From positions 89,277,275 through 89,341,274 of the forward strand of contig OY757911.1 in NCBI GenBank assembly GCA_963585895.1: a stretch of 64,000 nt of DNA, given 5' to 3'. Shown here piece by piece: positions 38,070 to 49,142 of the stretch. The notes under the pieces were generated by a model. It worked only from the letters and a program-made list of their open reading frames with translations. It was not told the origin of the DNA and did not search any database. Numbering within the stretch: position 1 is the stretch's first letter; each line of letters opens with the position of its first letter. The translations under genes and the position numbers were made by a program. The DNA is from Sepioteuthis lessoniana. Lineage: Eukaryota > Mollusca > Cephalopoda > Myopsida > Loliginidae.

Positions 38070-38350
38070 AGAGATGAGACAAATAGCACATCATAGAATT
38101 TTTTTTATTAGAGCAATGCTCTAACTTGGAGAATAAAATGATATCCGGTTCAACTTAAAATGAATAATAATTTTGGGGAGTTGGATCTATATTTTTACTA
38201 GCTGTATTTTTTAATCATCCAAATTCCTGCTAAAATGGAGATAACGATGAAATTCTAATTAGAATACTTCACTTGAACCTAAATAGAACCATCAACATTG
38301 TCATAACCATTATTACAATGAGTACCCAGTGGGTTCACGTCATGTTATAA
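38070..38350 (+). repeat. Repeat D copy
   Basis: 'ttttattagagcaatgctct', 'tttttaatcatccaaattcc', 'aaatagaaccatcaacattg' and 'attacaatgagtacccagtg' in D order. Confidence 0.75.
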
Positions 38351-38565
38351 AACTAGCACAGTACCTGTAATTTAAGAGATTATTTACATGTGACTTGGCA
38401 CTTCTGCTAGTCTATGGGTTTAAGGTTATGACATCATTTGTATTGGTGAGTTGAGAACACAAGAGAATAGTTTGACTGAAATCCTTTCAAATCCCTTGAG
38501 TAAACAGAAGAAAGCAAGCATGGGAAGTAGAAAGTGAAGAAAGAATAAGTTGGAAAGAAAAAGAA

Positions 38566-38690
38566 ATATGGTATGGTAACTGGTTCAGAAGAAAGAAAAG
38601 TCAATTCAAAACAGTTGTAGACCTGGAGAGAGATGGGCTCCACCAGGTTATTCATGTTCAAGACAGGCTACATCAATACCCACCCTGAGC
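38566..38690 (+). mobile_element. SINE-B tail X fragment
   Basis: 'atatggtatggtaactggtt' and 'gtagacctggagagagatgg' match tail X. The tRNA-like head and the core are missing. Confidence 0.6.
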
Positions 38691-38940
38691 CAAAAAACAG
38701 GTTATAAGATAAGTTTAAAAGAATTTCCACAAAGATAGTAAATTATCACAAATAACAAAATCTACTGCAATATAAATCATCTTATTATTCATAAATAAAG
38801 TTACAACAAATAGTAATGTCATTAATAGTTTAAACTAACAGTTATCAGCAGAGATTAAACTGAAACTTTAGGATATTTTGGAAAAGGAATATAACTTTAA
38901 ATATACTCATTAATACTACTTTTTTTCTGAACCAGTAAGA

Positions 38941-39280
38941 ATCAAATTCACTAACAAAAGTTCTAAATTTTTCCTCTAAATAAAAATGAAAATCTCATCT
39001 GGATTTCAATTTTAAAAAAATTATTATTTTAAGTCTGCAACCATAAAATTCATTTTCATGCTCATCTTAGAATTCTAACTTGCAGTGACCACAGAACAAA
39101 ACTTATCTCTTCATGAATGAAGTGATAGTCAATAGAAGTGGAAGGACGATTTAATTTGTAATTAAATTTTCTATCAAGGAATGGATAATTGGCACAAATA
39201 AATAATATCAAATTCATTAACAAAAGTTATAAAGTTTTTATCTCTAAATAAAAATGAAAATCTATTCTAGATTCCAATTT
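38941..39280 (+). repeat. Direct duplication, 266 bp apart
   Basis: About 73 bp starting 'atcaaattcactaacaaaag' (38941) recurs at 39207 as 'atcaaattcattaacaaaag', including 'taaataaaaatgaaaatct'. Confidence 0.7.
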
Positions 39281-39762
39281 ATTGTTGTTACTACATAATA
39301 AGTATATGAATTATATAAAATCATATTTTCTATTAATTATTATGCTTTTATAATCATTAAGATCTATTAATTTGAATTTATTATCAATAGTCCATTTATA
39401 AAATTTAGACTAAGTTAAGTTTTAATGTTTCATCAATAGTAGGAAAAAAGTCAGATCAAAAAGTAGCTCCAACCATATGTAATGCCATAACATTATGTAA
39501 GATGTTATCAATATGTATGCTATGTATTGTCAAATTAATCTTTGTTTTATTAACTCATTTTGGGAAAATGTATTGAACAAAACATGATTTGTCATGACAT
39601 GTACTACTGTCAATTACAAAGGGTTTTAAAATATCATTTTTATCACTATAAATTAATTTTTTTTTCTAGACAAAGTTGTGATTTTTTTTTCTCAGCTACA
39701 TTATCTTGAACCAGTTTCTATACACATAAATGGCTTAAATAGAAGAATACCTATGTTGCTGC

Positions 39763-39993
39763 TGTTTGGTTTCTTTATTTAATGGCATATCAACCTTTGT
39801 GGGTTATTTAATACCAATTCCATCCTTGTAGAAGAATAGTAGTGGTACTGTTTAAAGGATAAAAGGGGTTCATACCTTTTCCAAGAGTATTAGTCTAAAA
39901 GTGAATGTAATAGTGCAACTGGAATTGAAACTCTTACTACAATGTCTCAGTTCAGCACATTAGTCACAATGCCATGGAGACTCCTTCCACAAG
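39763..39993 (-). repeat. Repeat M copy
   Basis: 'ggcatatcaacctttgtggg', 'catccttgtagaagaatagt', 'aggggttcatacctttt', 'gtattagtctaaaagtgaat', then the tRNA-like reverse head 'cacattagtcacaatgccat'. Confidence 0.75.
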
Positions 39994-40079
39994 TGTTAGT
40001 GTTACTACTAATAATAATAATGCAGCAAAAAACAAATACATAAAATGCACATAATCCCTACTTTTTCATAGCAGGTCTT

Positions 40080-40657
40080 TTGCCCAGTCAGCTGGGGCTG
40101 TAGAATACACTGACTGCACCTCTGCAGAGGGGTAAGACCCCCCCCCAACGAGTGTCCTGGATATGACACTAAACAATCTGATGGTGAGGTTCCAGCAGTG
40201 CTGGAGCTTTGGGGAATGCGGAGTACCCTTTCATTGCCATTGCTCCCAGGTCCACTCTGGCCCGAAGTGGTAGCACCTGACAGGGCCCTATCTATGGGTT
40301 AAATAGAACTAACAGCATATTTATGCTAAAATGAATTGTTTGAGTAAACTGAAGAGCTTGAAATGGAAATGTTTTTGACAATTAAACCGTACTTACACTT
40401 AAACTGCGTGCTTATGCTTAACTGAATTATTTCAAATAGAACTGTTTTTGACATTAAAACTGTATTTACACTTAACTGAATTATTACATATAACTGCTTG
40501 AATAGTTTGAAATGAAAGTGTTTTTGACAATTAAACTGTACTTATGCTAAACTGAATTGTTTTAAAAAGAACAGATTATTTACATAAAAATGGATTTGGC
40601 ATTAAATAACCTACAAGGGTTGATATGCCATAAAACCCAACAAACCAACCAACCAAC
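40080..40657 (+). repeat. Full-length repeat Y with perfect target duplication
   Basis: Perfect 13 bp direct repeats catagcaggtctt (40067-40079 and 40658-40670) bound a 578 bp element. It starts 'ttgcccagtcagctggggct', continues through the core and an internal tandem-repeat block (about 40320-40580), and ends with 'gttgatatgccataaaaccc' plus (CCAA)n. This defines orientation and ends for the family. No open reading frame is present, so it behaves as a non-autonomous retroposon. Confidence 0.88.
40320..40580 (+). repeat. Internal tandem repeat of repeat Y
   Basis: Three or more imperfect units share 'gtttttgacaattaaactgt', 'acttatgctaaactgaattg' and 'tttaaatagaac'. Unit length is irregular, about 75-110 bp. 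The corresponding place in other Y copies holds different units, so the block is variable. Confidence 0.65.
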
Positions 40658-41142
40658 CATAGCAGGTCTTGGGTAAAAACACAGTGAAGGATTGTTAGAA
40701 ATCACAAGTAAAGCTGAAAATAGAACACAATAATAATAATAAACATGAAATGATAAACTATAAAAATGTTAACAGAAACAAATAAGTTATTTTAGTGCAT
40801 GGAGCAACCTCTTATTTTTTAAATTTTAAGTAACTTTTGTTATATTTAGAATAAGGAAAAATATATTTCCCAGATTTTCAATGTCTATTAAATTTAAGTA
40901 ATGTGTAGAGTATTATTCTCTCTCTTCTGTGTTGTACTTGGTTTATCAAGTAAATTAAAAATTTATAAATCTAAATTCACATTGCTTAGTAAAGAAAACT
41001 GTCAACTTGACACTAAGACATTATAAAGAATGAATGAAGACAATGTTGTGGATATCTCATTATTAAATTCTACTTATAAGGATTAATACTCAAAGAGAAT
41101 TGAATTTCTATTCTATTAGTGATTGCTGACAATATTTTTTTT

Positions 41143-41525
41143 TTACCCAGTTGGCAGTACTAACAATTGACTGTATCCCCTGTATAGAGGGTAAGACTCC
41201 CTCCCTAAAAGAAGGGTCCTGGGTATGACACTAAACTGCTTCTGATGGTAAGGCTCCAGTTCTAGAGCTCTGGGGGGTGCCATTACTCCCAGATTCACTC
41301 TGACTTAGAATGGTAGTTACCTGTTAGGGTCCTATCTATGAATCAAATAAATTTGAAAATTATTTGTATTAGAGAGGAATACTTGATATCATATAATAAT
41401 GTGTAAAAAAAAACAAAAAACTTTAGAAACTACATAAAAATGTAAAAATAAACATAAAAAGTACTCGATTCCTTAACTTCTAGGCACAAAGTAACCCTAG
41501 GCAGGTTGATATGCTGTTAATCAAT
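41143..41525 (+). repeat. Repeat Y copy
   Basis: 'acccagttggcagtactaac', 'gtcctgggtatgacactaaa', 'cctgttagggtcctatctat' and the tail 'ggcaggttgatatgctgtta'. Nearly complete, with a short internal part. Confidence 0.78.
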
Positions 41526-42075
41526 CAAATTATTTTTCTTTTATTTCCCAAATGTTGAGAGACCCATAATAGCTGATGGACATTAAGTAGAGATATATAG
41601 GCAATTAGGATTTTTTAAAAATATACCTATACAGATAGTTTTTACAACTTTTACAAGTAGATTCATGTACAAACTGTTACATAGAGAGTAAGAAAATCAT
41701 CCTGTACTAGTCTTCATAATTGAGGTGGTTTAGGTTTTGAAAATCACCAAATAAAAATCTTAGCTTTTACCCAAGTTTTACACATTGATTAGTCATACCA
41801 GATGCAACCAACCAATCAGATTGATAAGTAATTGGGATGTACAATTCATATTTGTTTTCAATTACTTACTGGAATTTACATACCAGCTCTGTTCCAGATG
41901 GTTTTGTTTGTGTTTTGAGTAATGATTTAAAATATATCACCTTGTTTTTGTTTTTCACAAACCATTCAATATAAAATAACAAAGCCTAAAGACCATGTTT
42001 ACTTTAAAATATAATGCACAAGCATATTTTTATATAAATATAGTATATAATATGAGACACATGGAACACATGTCC

Positions 42076-42395
42076 CACAACCTGGCTTGGACGTGGGGGT
42101 GATACTCATATAGTGTGTCTCAGGCACAAATAGCCTGGTAGAATCCATCTCTCTCCAGGTCTATGACAGGTTTGAATTCAGAATTTTTCTTCTTCTCAAC
42201 CAGTTGCCATACCAAGGTTAAGAAGCCAAGTCTGCCCTATTATATAGCCATCGGTGGATGGGAGAAAAGTTGGGGGTCATACCTTTCCCAGGAGTAGTAG
42301 TGCTATTTAAAATGTAAACAACCTTGTTCAGTATTTGAACTTGGGTAGCTGAGTCCATGATCTATAACAACAACTGTTATGCCATAAATGTTTCT
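42076..42395 (-). mobile_element. SINE-B copy with extended tail
   Basis: Reverse: 'caggcacaaatagcctggta', 'tctccaggtctatgacagg', the core 'tcatacctttcccaggagta', and the head 'gtatttgaacttgggtagct' through 'aacaactgttatgccat'. This is the best-preserved long version in the window. Confidence 0.8.
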
Positions 42396-43987
42396 GCTCT
42401 TCATAGGTTGAACAGATTAGAAAAAAATTAATACTTTATACTTTCTAACAAAAGGTTTTAGCATAGAAAATTCAAGAAGATTGCTGAAGTCAGTAGAAAA
42501 ACTGATACTTCATCATAAGTAGAGTTACCATATGGTAACTAAACTCCTTTTTCTCTTCAAATATAAAATGTCTCCTTTCACTTTAAAGTGTCCTCTATTT
42601 TTTGTTAATAATATTAAAATTATTTGATTCCATATAGTTCTTGGACAAAAATGGGGTAATGATTGATGATGAAAAAACTACATGCTACCAAGTTTCATTC
42701 ATCAAATCTGATAAGGCGGCTTTAAGTAAATGGCCGCTAGAGTTTGGAGCAGGGTTTTTGCTCAGAACACAGCTCACTGGCCACCTGGCATTTATTCTGG
42801 GTAGCAACAATGACAAGCATAGATTCACATTGCACTCGACCTCTGGATCTAGTGAATCTATGACCAGATAGGTCACCTGGCATACATGCTGGGAAACTTA
42901 AAAATGACTAATATTGTTCACATTGCACCAAGTGAACCTATAACCAGCATTGACCAGTAGCGCATGGGTCTACACATGTGTGCAACTTCCCCCACCCTAA
43001 TCCCCACTATAAAAAAAGACTGTGTCAAATCCTGCCTGGTGGAAGGCATGGATAAATACCAGCTTTAAGTATTTTTTTTTTTTGTTTTTTTAGATCATAG
43101 ATTGCTAAACAAAATAAATACTATCTTAAAGTCAATTGTTTTTCAAAACTGCTTAAAATATTTAAATCTTATTTTTGTACATAATGCAAATGTCGAGATG
43201 GATATCTTTATTTTTACTGATAATTGTTCAGTGGTCCAATAACCAGCAAAAGCTTAATGTACCATCAGTAAAGGTTTTATGGCTCGCATAATACAATTTC
43301 ATTGTTATAAGGTGCATGTATTTTTATAGTTACTTGTTAAAAAGTGAAAATCTTTAGTCAGATATAGCCAACTATAAAAATTATACTTAAACAGGTAATA
43401 TCAATCCTATAAGATTTTTTGTTTGTAATAAATGTTTTATATATTTTAAATTGTTTTATTATGAAATATTTTCCATTTCAACTGATTTCAGAATATCAAA
43501 TTATTTTCTGTATAATTTTTACTTCTGGTAAACCTAACAATTTAAGAATGATTTAAATATTTAAGAATAATGCACCATCCTTGGGCAAGACAGTTATAAA
43601 TTATTGGGCTGCAAATAACATTAAAACAAAATAGCTACAAGAAATAACACTTTTTAAAAAACCTTTAACTTATTCTTTAATATTCTAAAAGAAATTTGGA
43701 CAAAATTACAATCAAAGCAATATAATCTTTCTTTCAATTTAAAATGTTATTTAGAACATTGCCAGAAGGAAGCAGAGTTATTGAATGATACCATCTGTCT
43801 CTTAAAGTTTTAACAAAATTCTGTTGATTATGAAATTTTTGTTGTTCAGAATAGCAAGTATAAAACTTAGCTGATATACAAAAATTAATTCTCCTATAAA
43901 TTCAACTTAACCAGTAAAGTTAGACTTGATAAAAGATTGAAAGAACTGTTGTTACATACATTTTCATATTTTCCTTATTCAATATAT
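42396..43987. other. Unassigned; includes a less A+T-rich block
   Basis: 42640-43010 is more balanced in base content than its surroundings and open for about 76 codons (plus) and 63 codons (minus). Neither translation matches a family I know. It may be an unclassified repeat. Confidence 0.4.
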
Positions 43988-44350
43988 TTAGTTTGGTTTC
44001 TTTGTTTAATGGTATATAAACCTTCATAGGTTATTTAAATTCTAAAGCCATCCTTGTAGAAGGATAGTAGTGATACTATTTAATCCATAGCTAAGGGTGG
44101 GGATGAGGGGGCTCATACCTTTCACAAGAATATCAGTCCAAAAATGAACATAACAGTGTGACTGGAATTTGAACTTACTTACTATAAAGTTAAAGTCCAT
44201 AACTTTAGCCAATACGCCTTAGGAAACTACTTCCCCTATGTCTTATGATGTTGCAGCACAGCACATTAGCCAATACATAAGGAATCCCCTCCTGCTTACT
44301 ACAATATTGCAGTCCAGCACATTAGCCACTATGCCTTGGGGACTCCACCC
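43988..44350 (-). repeat. Repeat M copy with triplicated head
   Basis: Tail and core as in other M copies. The head region ('agcacattagccaatac', 'agtccagcacattagccact') then occurs three times in about 170 bp (44177-44350). Confidence 0.7.
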
Positions 44351-44432
44351 ACAATACATTTGTCTGAATATAACTAAATACAAAGTTTGGTTTTTAACAA
44401 CCCTAGATGTAGTCAGGTCATTCCTGTGATAG

Positions 44433-44785
44433 TGGTATACAGTAACTCAATATAATCTGTCACATGTTACTTAGAAAGGAAATGGGCACTGCGAAGTAAC
44501 CCTCCCATTGCTCTGAAGAGGAATTACTTGGTATGGCTCCTTGATGACCTGTATTACTGCTGCAGGAGAAACTGAGTTTTTTAGCCTTGGTAAGGCAACA
44601 AGTCTATGAAAAGGAAAATTCTGAATTTAAATCCACAGTATATATCAAGTCAGAAATCTTTCTTTGGTACTGGTACCAAGTAACCTAGTACAACCTGTTA
44701 CATGTTACCTGGAAAGGAGATGAACACCAATAAGTAACCCTTCCATTGACCTGAGAGATGCCATAAAGAGGAATTATTTGGCACA
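44433..44785 (+). repeat. Direct duplication of a ~105 bp block
   Basis: 44433-44534 ('cacatgttacttagaaagga', 'agaggaattacttgg') recurs at 44671-44785 ('tacatgttacctggaaagga', 'agaggaattatttgg'). The spacer holds 'agccttggtaaggcaacaag', resembling SINE-B tail X. Confidence 0.65.
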
Positions 44786-45324
44786 AAGACCTGAAAAAGC
44801 TTATAGGATATGAAGAGATCATAATAAAATGGAGAAAATGTTTAAAGTTGCAATTGATGAATATCTTTATGAAATTATTGGAATGACTACACAGCAGTGT
44901 ATATTATATTTTTATGAACAAAAGGAATTTTACTTTTATTTCCTGTTTGATAAATCATTTTGGGCTCAGAATTCATGGAGTAAGGTGGGTGGAATGGTAT
45001 AGCATTTTCTTTGTTATCAAAAAAGAAATTAACATGAAAAAAAGATTATTTCTTTTTTTTAATAATCCACATATTGTTTATGAGCAGGCTATTGTATATA
45101 CCAAGATAATTAAAATATGTTTTCTGTAGGAAAAGTATTTTTTTTTTAAAATGGAGGAAGATGATTTTGTTTGTAAAGAAAATATATCAAATGAGTTTCT
45201 GATTATTTTTTAAGTATAATGTTACTGTTTATAGCAAGCAAATTTACTAATATTTGTTTTATTTATTTATCATACATATGAAATATTTCCAATCTCAGAG
45301 ATTTTTTTCAGTACTACAACTGTT

Positions 45325-45690
45325 AATTTGGTTACTCGGGTTTTATGATATCAACTTTTGTAGGTTATTTAATGCCAAATTCTACTTATTCATACATATT
45401 AAAAATATGATTTGTAAATGAATAGTTTTATGGTAACATTTGTTTGCACACAGTTAAATGGTATAACTAACACAAATAATAATATCAATAGTTTGTTTGC
45501 ACACAGTTAAATGGATAGGTTAGGTTATTTGGTTTAATGGCATATTAACTCTTGATGGTTATTTAGTACCAAATCTTGTTTACACATGGTCTTTAGGTAA
45601 CTTTTATAAATAGATTGAACTCATTTATTAACCCATAGTTAAATGGTTTCAAGTATTGCCTTTATCTTTAATCAGATATAGTTTATATCA
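45325..45690 (-). repeat. Repeat Y tails and tandem units, fragmented
   Basis: Two tail-like pieces ('atgatatcaacttttgtagg' near 45346 and 'gcatattaactcttgatggt' near 45540) are separated by units with 'tttgcacacagttaaatgg'. No core. Confidence 0.55.
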
Positions 45691-45940
45691 TCTAGATTGA
45701 AGTTGGCAACTATTTTGTTAGTTTCAATATCTATACTTTCAATACTATAGAATTTATTTAGGGATTCGGTTGATCCCTGGGCATTGCATTGTTCATTAAT
45801 TCTTTTAAGTGATTTAATACTTGACGTTGTGGGGTAGAACTGTTAATTTTGGTTTGCAAGTAATGTAAAGTCAGAATGTTAAAGACCACTTTCACCTACT
45901 AGTGTCATTGAAATAAAAACTTTGATATAATCGATTTAGT

Positions 45941-45942
<2 letters not shown>

Positions 45943-46004
<62 letters not shown>
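45943..46004. repeat. (TA)n microsatellite
   Basis: About 31 TA units. Confidence 0.92.
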
Positions 46005-46006
<2 letters not shown>

Positions 46007-46597
46007 GGGTGTGTGTTAGTATGTGTTAAATAAAATAGACACACGTGCCATTTTGTTTACAGTCATTTTAGACTGAATCAGACATTAAAAATGAAACTAT
46101 GTTACCAACTGACTTGAGTCGATTCTCGCTTCGTCGATCACGTCCTAAATAAATAACTAAAACTTAACAGCTAGAAAATAAGAAATATTTTTGCTAAGTA
46201 AGGATAAATAACAATGAAAAATAATGTATACGGACTTTTATTACTAAACTTATGCAAATTTTTTAAAAAATTATATAGCACTGAGTGAGAAGTTAAAAAA
46301 GAATTAAGTAGAATAGAGAATGAAATATTTAAGTTTAGACCAACTTTTTTTTTTACTTTTATGAAAAATGATAAACAATCTCAAAAAATAAATAAAACAA
46401 ATAAAAAACACTTGTTTCTCGCCCCTTTTCCACAACGATATAGTCTTTCACCTGTCTAGTCAACATTACCTAACTTTTGATAACACTATGGCTATTATCA
46501 TTTTTATGTGATCGTATGTTTTTAATGGGTTTTCACCTGTTTAGCTGCATGTTTTATTTTTAAACTTACAAACAAAACTTTAAAGAGTTGAAAATGA

Positions 46598-46634
<37 letters not shown>

Positions 46635-48365
46635 CATGATTTTATGTCAACATAAAATTTACTTTCTGCCAATAAAACAATTAGAAAAAGAGGTGATCTT
46701 TGTTGTACTTTACTTGGTCAAAAAGCTCGTTTTTTTTAATTGCGCAAAACATTCAATTAAAATAGAATGTTTAAGATTTTAATTAAAAACCGACAAAAGT
46801 TTATAAAGAAAAATATTGGCATTCTGATTATAATAAAAAAATAAAAACATTTTAAAACAGACGGTAGGCTTCTTTTTTCTTTTTTTTTTTTACTCTTACT
46901 TGTTTTAATTGTTTGTTCCAAAGATTAAAAAAAAGCCCAAACTTAATCTAAGTCACTTAGGAACTAGAACGAGTAAAAAAACAAAACAAAAAACAAACAA
47001 AACTCCTTTTGTTTTCCGAAAATTAAAAAAAAAAATGTGACTAAAACTAAAACAATAATACAATTTTAATATTTTAGTGATTTCTTACTTCCTTAAAAGA
47101 AAAAAATGCGTAATCATCAACTTTTCTAACGAAAAAGAAAATTTGATGCATAAAGCAATGCGCTCCATCCAACTAACTTCATATTTGTAATTCGATTATA
47201 AGCTGTTTTAATGAAACTTGTTTTTTTTTAAATAAAAAGTACTCTAAATTTAAAACCAAGTTAATCTTTTAGTTGTTTATTGTTTTAACTTAAGTTTTAT
47301 GTACTTTTTACACAACGACTGTTATATTTTTAACTTAATGATATTAAGTTTTTTCTTAAATAATAAATACAATTATGGAGGAAAGATAACGTCTAGTGGA
47401 CTCAATAAAAGTAAAAATTGTTGATAACTTTTAAAATAAGTCAAATAGCAACTACATTATTTATTGTCAATTTAAAAAATATCAATGAATGAAAATTTAT
47501 TTTGACTCATTAAAACTTGGTTTGTCTTTATTTTCTTTATTCACCTATTTTTTTGGTGGGGGTCACCCATTAAATGAATTTCTAGTTCGCTTTCACTTTT
47601 AAACTTTCAATACATTTGCTACATTTTTTTTATCATTTTACAACACTTAAGAAAAATGTTAAAGCTGACAATTTTTAAAAAGTGAAATTGACTAGATTAT
47701 GATATTTTTTATCAGATAAAATAATTAAAAAAATACAATTATATATATTTTTAAAGTTTCTTCTTGACTACCCAAGCTTCTTAAATTGTTTGAGTAACCG
47801 AAGAAAAATATTTTGATTGGACTAAACCACAATAACAAAAAGAAAGTTTCGACAAATTCTCAATATAAACATTTAAACTCCACCAATAAAACTCGGTCAT
47901 AATAATGACGATAATACACATGAAATTAAAAAGTAAAGCAATGTTGTTTTTTTTTCTTAATCTAAGAACTTTGCTATGTTTCATGCTTTTAAAAATCCAA
48001 AGTCCACACTTTTAATTGTTGTTAATGCTCAACGTTCAGCTGTCAGCTGTTAAACGAGGAAGGGCTTATGTCAACAAACGAAGCCACGTGAGTTAAAAGG
48101 AGAAACACAGAAAAAAGTTGATTGGTGATTATTGTGAATTGGACTGATGTTGAGAATTAAAAAAAAAAAAAAAAAAATTGATGAATAAAAGAAAAAATCC
48201 TTCTTGTTCCATAAGAGATACAGGAAAAATAATTGAGTTGATTACAAAGTCAGGTAGCTTGGGGAAAATTCAGTAGGATCCAGTATTTGAAGATTTAACA
48301 AAATTAAAAAAAAACAAACAATAAAAACTGCCGTGTCGGCGAAGCGTATAATATTCTTAAGTATC
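46005..48365. other. Presumed ZIP13-like intronic sequence, unassigned
   Basis: A+T-rich with many A and T runs and no family repeats until the Y copy at 48366. A CACGTG E-box occurs near 48085. No exon recognised. Confidence 0.45.
46600..46632. repeat. (AT)n microsatellite
   Basis: About 16 AT units. Confidence 0.9.
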
Positions 48366-48712
48366 ACCCCTCCAAAGAAAGAAAAAAAAAGAGGTACCCT
48401 GGGTATGACACTAAACTGCATGCAATGGTGGGGCTCCAATTCTAGAACTTTGAGGAGTGTGGAGTATACCTTCATTGCCACTATTCCCAGGTCCACTTTG
48501 ACCTAGAGTGGTACTACCTGTTAGGGTCCCATTAAAAGGTTAAATAAAACTGTTTGCAAATTATTTGTATTAGATAGGAATACTTGATATCATAACTGTG
48601 TGCAAAAACTTAAACTACATAAAAAATATAAATATAAATGTACTATGTAAGTAATTCCCAAACCACTAAGCATAATATAAGCCCAGACGGATTGACATGC
48701 CATAAAATGATT
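48366..48712 (+). repeat. Repeat Y copy within the presumed ZIP13-like intron
   Basis: 'accctgggtatgacactaaa', 'ggtggggctccaattctaga', 'gttagggtcccattaaaagg' and the tail 'acggattgacatgccataaa'. It is antisense to the presumed ZIP13-like gene. Confidence 0.78.
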
Positions 48713-48815
48713 TGGTGACTGTTTATCGAAATCTAAGAAAAATCTTATTCTTTATTTGAGAATATTGATTTTTTAAAAATATTTTATCTTATTGTTGGCA
48801 AGTTAAACTAGCTAA

Positions 48816-48842
48816 TTATATTATATTATATTATATTATATA
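48816..48842. repeat. (TTATA)n pentanucleotide run
   Basis: About five TTATA units. Confidence 0.85.
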
Positions 48843-49084
48843 TAACTCCTACTTCTTTAAATAGTCAAACCAAGAAATAAAACAATTTACGTTTATTTTA
48901 ACCTGAACTCTCAGTATACTAAATTTTGGATGTAATGCTTCCTACTTCCTTAGTCCCACAAACATGAATATATATATAAGTTCACAAATCAAAACATGCT
49001 GAAATGGGTTCTAAGTTAATGACACGTGCATGACAACAAAATAACAATCAATAAATGAGTAGGAAATTTTCCTTAAAAAAAAAA

Positions 49085-49088
<4 letters not shown>

Positions 49089-49138
<50 letters not shown>

Positions 49139-49139
49139 T
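49089..49139. repeat. (AT)n(AC)n compound microsatellite at the ZIP13-like exon/intron border
   Basis: About 20 AT units then ACACACACTT. On the gene strand this is the start of intron 1: GCAAGTGTGTGT followed by (TA)n and a T run at the far side. Length variation here lies within a few bases of the splice donor. Confidence 0.92.
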
Positions 49140-49140
49140 T

Positions 49141-49142
49141 GC
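49141..49142 (-). promoter_or_regulatory. Probable GC-type 5' splice site of ZIP13-like exon 1
   Basis: On the minus strand the exon runs into GAAGGAG|GCAAGTGTGTG. AG|GCAAGT is the strong consensus of the minor GC-AG intron class. It leaves a phase-1 junction just after the LREG residues, where similarity to ZIP13 ends. The only nearby GT alternative is CAA|GTGTGT, three bases further on, which fits the donor consensus less well. This is inferred without transcript data. Confidence 0.55.

Noticed and set aside
42641-42876. Small gene in the balanced-composition block
   Set aside because: Open on both strands, no recognisable domain, no splice or promoter context; kept only as an unassigned segment.
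48242-48496. An 84-codon open stretch on the minus strand
   Set aside because: It runs over a repeat Y copy and unique A-rich DNA; the translation has no family resemblance and the frame reflects the repeat.
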